This document shows positions 6,543-8,788 of a DNA stretch of 8,788 bases, one piece after another. The stretch is from assembly GCA_945861995.1 (NCBI GenBank), contig CAMAWZ010000090.1, positions 1 through 8,788 on the forward strand, in the 5' to 3' direction. The position numbers were made by a program, and so were the translations under genes. Numbering within the stretch: the stretch's first letter is position 1; each line of letters starts with the position of its first letter. This DNA comes from Pseudorhodobacter antarcticus. Lineage in GTDB: Bacteria > Pseudomonadota > Alphaproteobacteria > Rhodobacterales > Rhodobacteraceae. The notes under the pieces are model-generated. The model did no database searches and had not been told where the DNA came from. It was given only the letters and a program-made list of their open reading frames with translations.

Positions 6543-6568
6543 TTTGTTGCCCCTAAAGAAACAACAAA
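6543..6568 (-). repeat. 7-bp inverted repeat in the leader of the periplasmic protein gene
   Basis: TTTGTTG (6543-6549) and CAACAAA (6562-6568) form a perfect inverted repeat with a 12-base spacer, ending 4 bases upstream of the GGAGG ribosome site of the gene starting at 6528. It could be a leader hairpin or an operator half-site pair. It is AT-rich and short, so chance is possible. I could not pick a convincing -35/-10 pair in the surrounding 90 bases. Confidence 0.4.
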
Positions 6569-6618
6569 TCACGTCGCGGTTAGGGCAAGACTGTGGGCAA
6601 ATGCGGACAAATTATGGC

Positions 6619-6644
6619 AAAAGGCGGCTAAAGGGCCGCCTTTT
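6619..6644 (-). terminator. Rho-independent terminator of secA
   Basis: AAAAGGCGGC (6619-6628) and GCCGCCTTTT (6635-6644) pair as a perfect 10-bp stem around a 6-base loop, with the T-run included in the stem. Read on the minus strand it lies 19 bases after the secA TAA. It is symmetric and could work in both directions, but I see no plus-strand gene ending here. It separates secA from the next minus-strand gene. Confidence 0.85.
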
Positions 6645-6663
6645 GGATAATCAATCAGAAAAT

Positions 6664-8788
6664 TTAAAGCGCGCCGTGGCAGTGCTTAAACTTTTTACCC
6701 GAACCGCAGGGGCAAGGATCCATCCGCCCTGGATCGCCCCATGTGGTGGGATCAGCCGCGTCAAAACCAGCCAAGGCTGCCACGCCTGCGGGCAAAGCTG
6801 CCACGGGCTTTGTGCTGCGGGCGGCAAGTTCGGCCTGCTGCTCTAACAACTGGCGCGCCATGGCCTGCTGCTCTTCTGCCGAAACAACCCGCACCATCGA
6901 CAGTTTTTGCGACACTTCCACGCGCAGGCTGTTCAGCATGGCTTCGAACATACCAAAGGCTTCGGTTTTGTATTCGTTCAGCGGGTCGCGCTGGGCATAG
7001 CCGCGAAACCCAATGATCGAGCGCAGGTGTTCCAGCCGCAGCAAATGTTCGCGCCACTTGGCATCGATGGTTTGCAGCAAGACCTGCTTTTCGATGTTGC
7101 GCATCACTTCGGGGCCAAAGGTGGCCAGCTTGTCGGCCATCATGGTATCAGCCGCCGCAATCACGCGGTCGCGGATCACCTGCTGATCGACGCCTTCTTC
7201 GGCGGCCCAAGCGGGGATAGGCAGATCCATGTTCATTTTCTCGCGCAGATCGGCCTGCAGGGCAGGTGCATTCCAACGGTCGGGATAGGATTTGGGCGGC
7301 ATATGCAGATCGACCAAATCTTCAATGGCTTGCAGGCGCATATCCTGCACGACATCGGACAGATCTTCCGCCTCCATCACCTCGCGGCGCTGGCCAAAGA
7401 TCGCCTTGCGCTGATCGTTCATCACATCGTCAAACTTCAAAAGCAGTTTGCGGATGTCAAAGTTGCGGCCTTCTACTTTGGCTTGGGCGCGTTCCAGCGA
7501 TTTGTTCACCCAAGGATGCACAATCGCCTCGCCCTCTTTCATGCCCAGTTTGGTCAGAACAGAATCCAGCCGCTCGGAGCCGAAAATGCGCATCAGGTCA
7601 TCTTCCAATGACAGGAAGAACGAAGACGCCCCAGGGTCGCCTTGGCGGCCAGAGCGCCCGCGCAACTGGTTGTCGATGCGGCGCGATTCGTGGCGTTCGG
7701 TGCCCAGCACGAACAAACCGCCAGCGGCCAAAACGCGGGCCTTTTCATCGGCGTGTTCGCCTTCGATTTTGGCGCGCACCTCATCGGGATGCAGGGTTGG
7801 ATCGGCGGCAATCGCCTCCAAAACCTTTAACTCCACATTGCCGCCAAGCTGAATATCTGTGCCGCGACCTGCCATGTTGGTGGCGATGGTCACAGCGCCA
7901 AATTTGCCAGCATCGGCAACAATTTGCGCCTCTTGCTCATGCTGGCGGGCGTTTAGAACGTTATGAACAATGCCGTTTTGCGTCAGCAGGTTTGACAGCA
8001 TTTCAGATTTTTCAATCGACGTTGTGCCAACCAGCGTGGGCTGGCCTTTTGCATTGGCCTCTTTGATGGCGGCAACGACGCCTTCATATTTCTCGCGCGC
8101 GGTGCGGTACACTTGGTCATGTGCGTCTTTGCGCGCAACGGGGCGGTTGGTGGGCACAACGATAACGCCAAGTTTATAGATTTCCATAAACTCGTCCGCT
8201 TCGGTTTCGGCGGTGCCTGTCATGCCAGCAAGTTTGTCATACAGGCGGAAATAATTTTGGAACGTGACCTGCGCCAGCGTGACGTTTTCAGGCTGAATCT
8301 GCACGCCTTCTTTGGCCTCGATCGCCTGATGCAGCCCGTCCGACAGGCGGCGGCCCTTCATCATGCGGCCCGTGAATTCGTCAATCAGCATCACTTCGCC
8401 ATCGCGCACGATGTAATCTTTATCGCGGGTAAACAGTTTGTGCGCGCGCAGGGCTTGGTTGATGTGGTGCACGATGGTCGTGCTTTCGGGATCATACAGC
8501 GATTGCCCCGCAGGCAGCACCTCGGCTTTGCTAAGAAGCTCCTCCATCACCTCGTTACCTTCTTCGGTATAGGTGGCGGTGCGCGCCTTTTCGTCCAGCT
8601 TGAAATGCTCTTCGCTCAGTTGCGGGATCAGCTTGTCGACCTGTTGATACAGGGCGCTGCGGTCGTCCGATGGGCCAGAAATAATCAAGGGCGCGCGCGC
8701 CTCGTCCACCAGAATGCTGTCCACCTCGTCCACGATGGCAAAGGCATGGCCGCGCTGGGCCATATCCTCCAAATTGCCCTTCATGTTA
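6664..8788 (-). CDS. secA: Preprotein translocase ATPase SecA, 5'-truncated by the window edge
   Basis: SecA is the cytoplasmic ATPase that drives unfolded preproteins through SecYEG. The frame stays open through the right edge; about 190 N-terminal residues, with the Walker A motif, are off the window. Residue numbers count from the Met at 8784. Visible parts are the DEAD-type Walker B region VDEVDSILVDEAR (18-30), the preprotein cross-linking region, GMTGTAETEADEF (187-199), helicase motifs NMAGRGTD (303-310) and QLRGRSGRQGD (373-383), and the helical scaffold and wing. The C-terminal SEC-C zinc motif, DPCPCGSGKKFKHCHG (689-704), has ligands C691, C693, C702 and H703; this motif commonly binds SecB and ribosomes. 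The implied full length of about 900 residues is normal for proteobacteria. It ends in TAA at 6664-6666 and is followed by a clear terminator. No frameshift was seen. Confidence 0.98.
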   Translation of the reverse strand, partial: NMKGNLEDMAQRGHAFAIVDEVDSILVDEARAPLIISGPSDDRSALYQQVDKLIPQLSEEHFKLDEKARTATYTEEGNEVMEELLSKAEVLPAGQSLYDPESTTIVHHINQALRAHKLFTRDKDYIVRDGEVMLIDEFTGRMMKGRRLSDGLHQAIEAKEGVQIQPENVTLAQVTFQNYFRLYDKLAGMTGTAETEADEFMEIYKLGVIVVPTNRPVARKDAHDQVYRTAREKYEGVVAAIKEANAKGQPTLVGTTSIEKSEMLSNLLTQNGIVHNVLNARQHEQEAQIVADAGKFGAVTIATNMAGRGTDIQLGGNVELKVLEAIAADPTLHPDEVRAKIEGEHADEKARVLAAGGLFVLGTERHESRRIDNQLRGRSGRQGDPGASSFFLSLEDDLMRIFGSERLDSVLTKLGMKEGEAIVHPWVNKSLERAQAKVEGRNFDIRKLLLKFDDVMNDQRKAIFGQRREVMEAEDLSDVVQDMRLQAIEDLVDLHMPPKSYPDRWNAPALQADLREKMNMDLPIPAWAAEEGVDQQVIRDRVIAAADTMMADKLATFGPEVMRNIEKQVLLQTIDAKWREHLLRLEHLRSIIGFRGYAQRDPLNEYKTEAFGMFEAMLNSLRVEVSQKLSMVRVVSAEEQQAMARQLLEQQAELAARSTKPVAALPAGVAALAGFDAADPTTWGDPGRMDPCPCGSGKKFKHCHGAL

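Noticed and set aside
6569..6618. Possible promoter (TTGCCC-like -35) for the gene at 6528
   Set aside because: No acceptable -10 hexamer at suitable spacing, so I could not support a specific promoter although one is expected after the secA terminator.
6907..8066. Plus-strand open frames opposite secA
   Set aside because: They are antisense to well-conserved SecA motifs and show no protein-family features.

Overview
The window looks like ordinary chromosome from an alphaproteobacterium, most likely a member of the Rhodobacteraceae (Rhodobacter/Roseobacter group). The basis is protein character: dnaK-dnaJ next to a RadC-type gene, a SecA with a C-terminal SEC-C zinc motif, and a secA-linked gene for a single-pass periplasmic protein of a type I associate with this family. 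A sequence matching the CtrA consensus TTAA-N7-TTAA lies upstream of radC and fits the same group. No insertion sequence, phage gene, CRISPR array, tRNA or rRNA was recognised. Genes are tightly packed, and no gene-free stretch exceeds about 300 bases. The longest gap, about 135 bases between secA and the next gene, holds a terminator, a small dyad and a ribosome binding site.

Left part, plus strand: the 3' two thirds of dnaK (cut by the window edge), a 72-base gap with a strong two-tier hairpin, complete dnaJ, a 71-base gap with the CtrA-like box, and complete radC. DnaK and DnaJ are the Hsp70 chaperone and its J-domain co-chaperone. RadC is a separate JAB/MPN-type protein that probably has its own promoter.

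Right part, minus strand, read right to left: secA (5' end off the window), a rho-independent terminator, then a likely three-gene set. These are a signal-anchored periplasmic protein of unknown function (often labelled 'translocase' in Rhodobacteraceae, but with no SecA/SecY-like domain), a secreted protein joining a PstS-like substrate-binding domain to a degenerate OmpA-like C-terminal domain, and a class I SAM-dependent methyltransferase with a very basic tail. The methyltransferase and radC converge, and their stop codons overlap by 4 bases.

Most of the window is housekeeping. The points most worth a second look are the CtrA-like box with a possibly leaderless radC, the PstS-like/OmpA-like fusion that lacks the usual peptidoglycan-binding residues, the hairpin before dnaJ, a possible radC terminator inside the opposing methyltransferase gene, and a hypermutable-looking G7-(GC)8 tract inside dnaJ. 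I did not see a clearly new multi-gene system.
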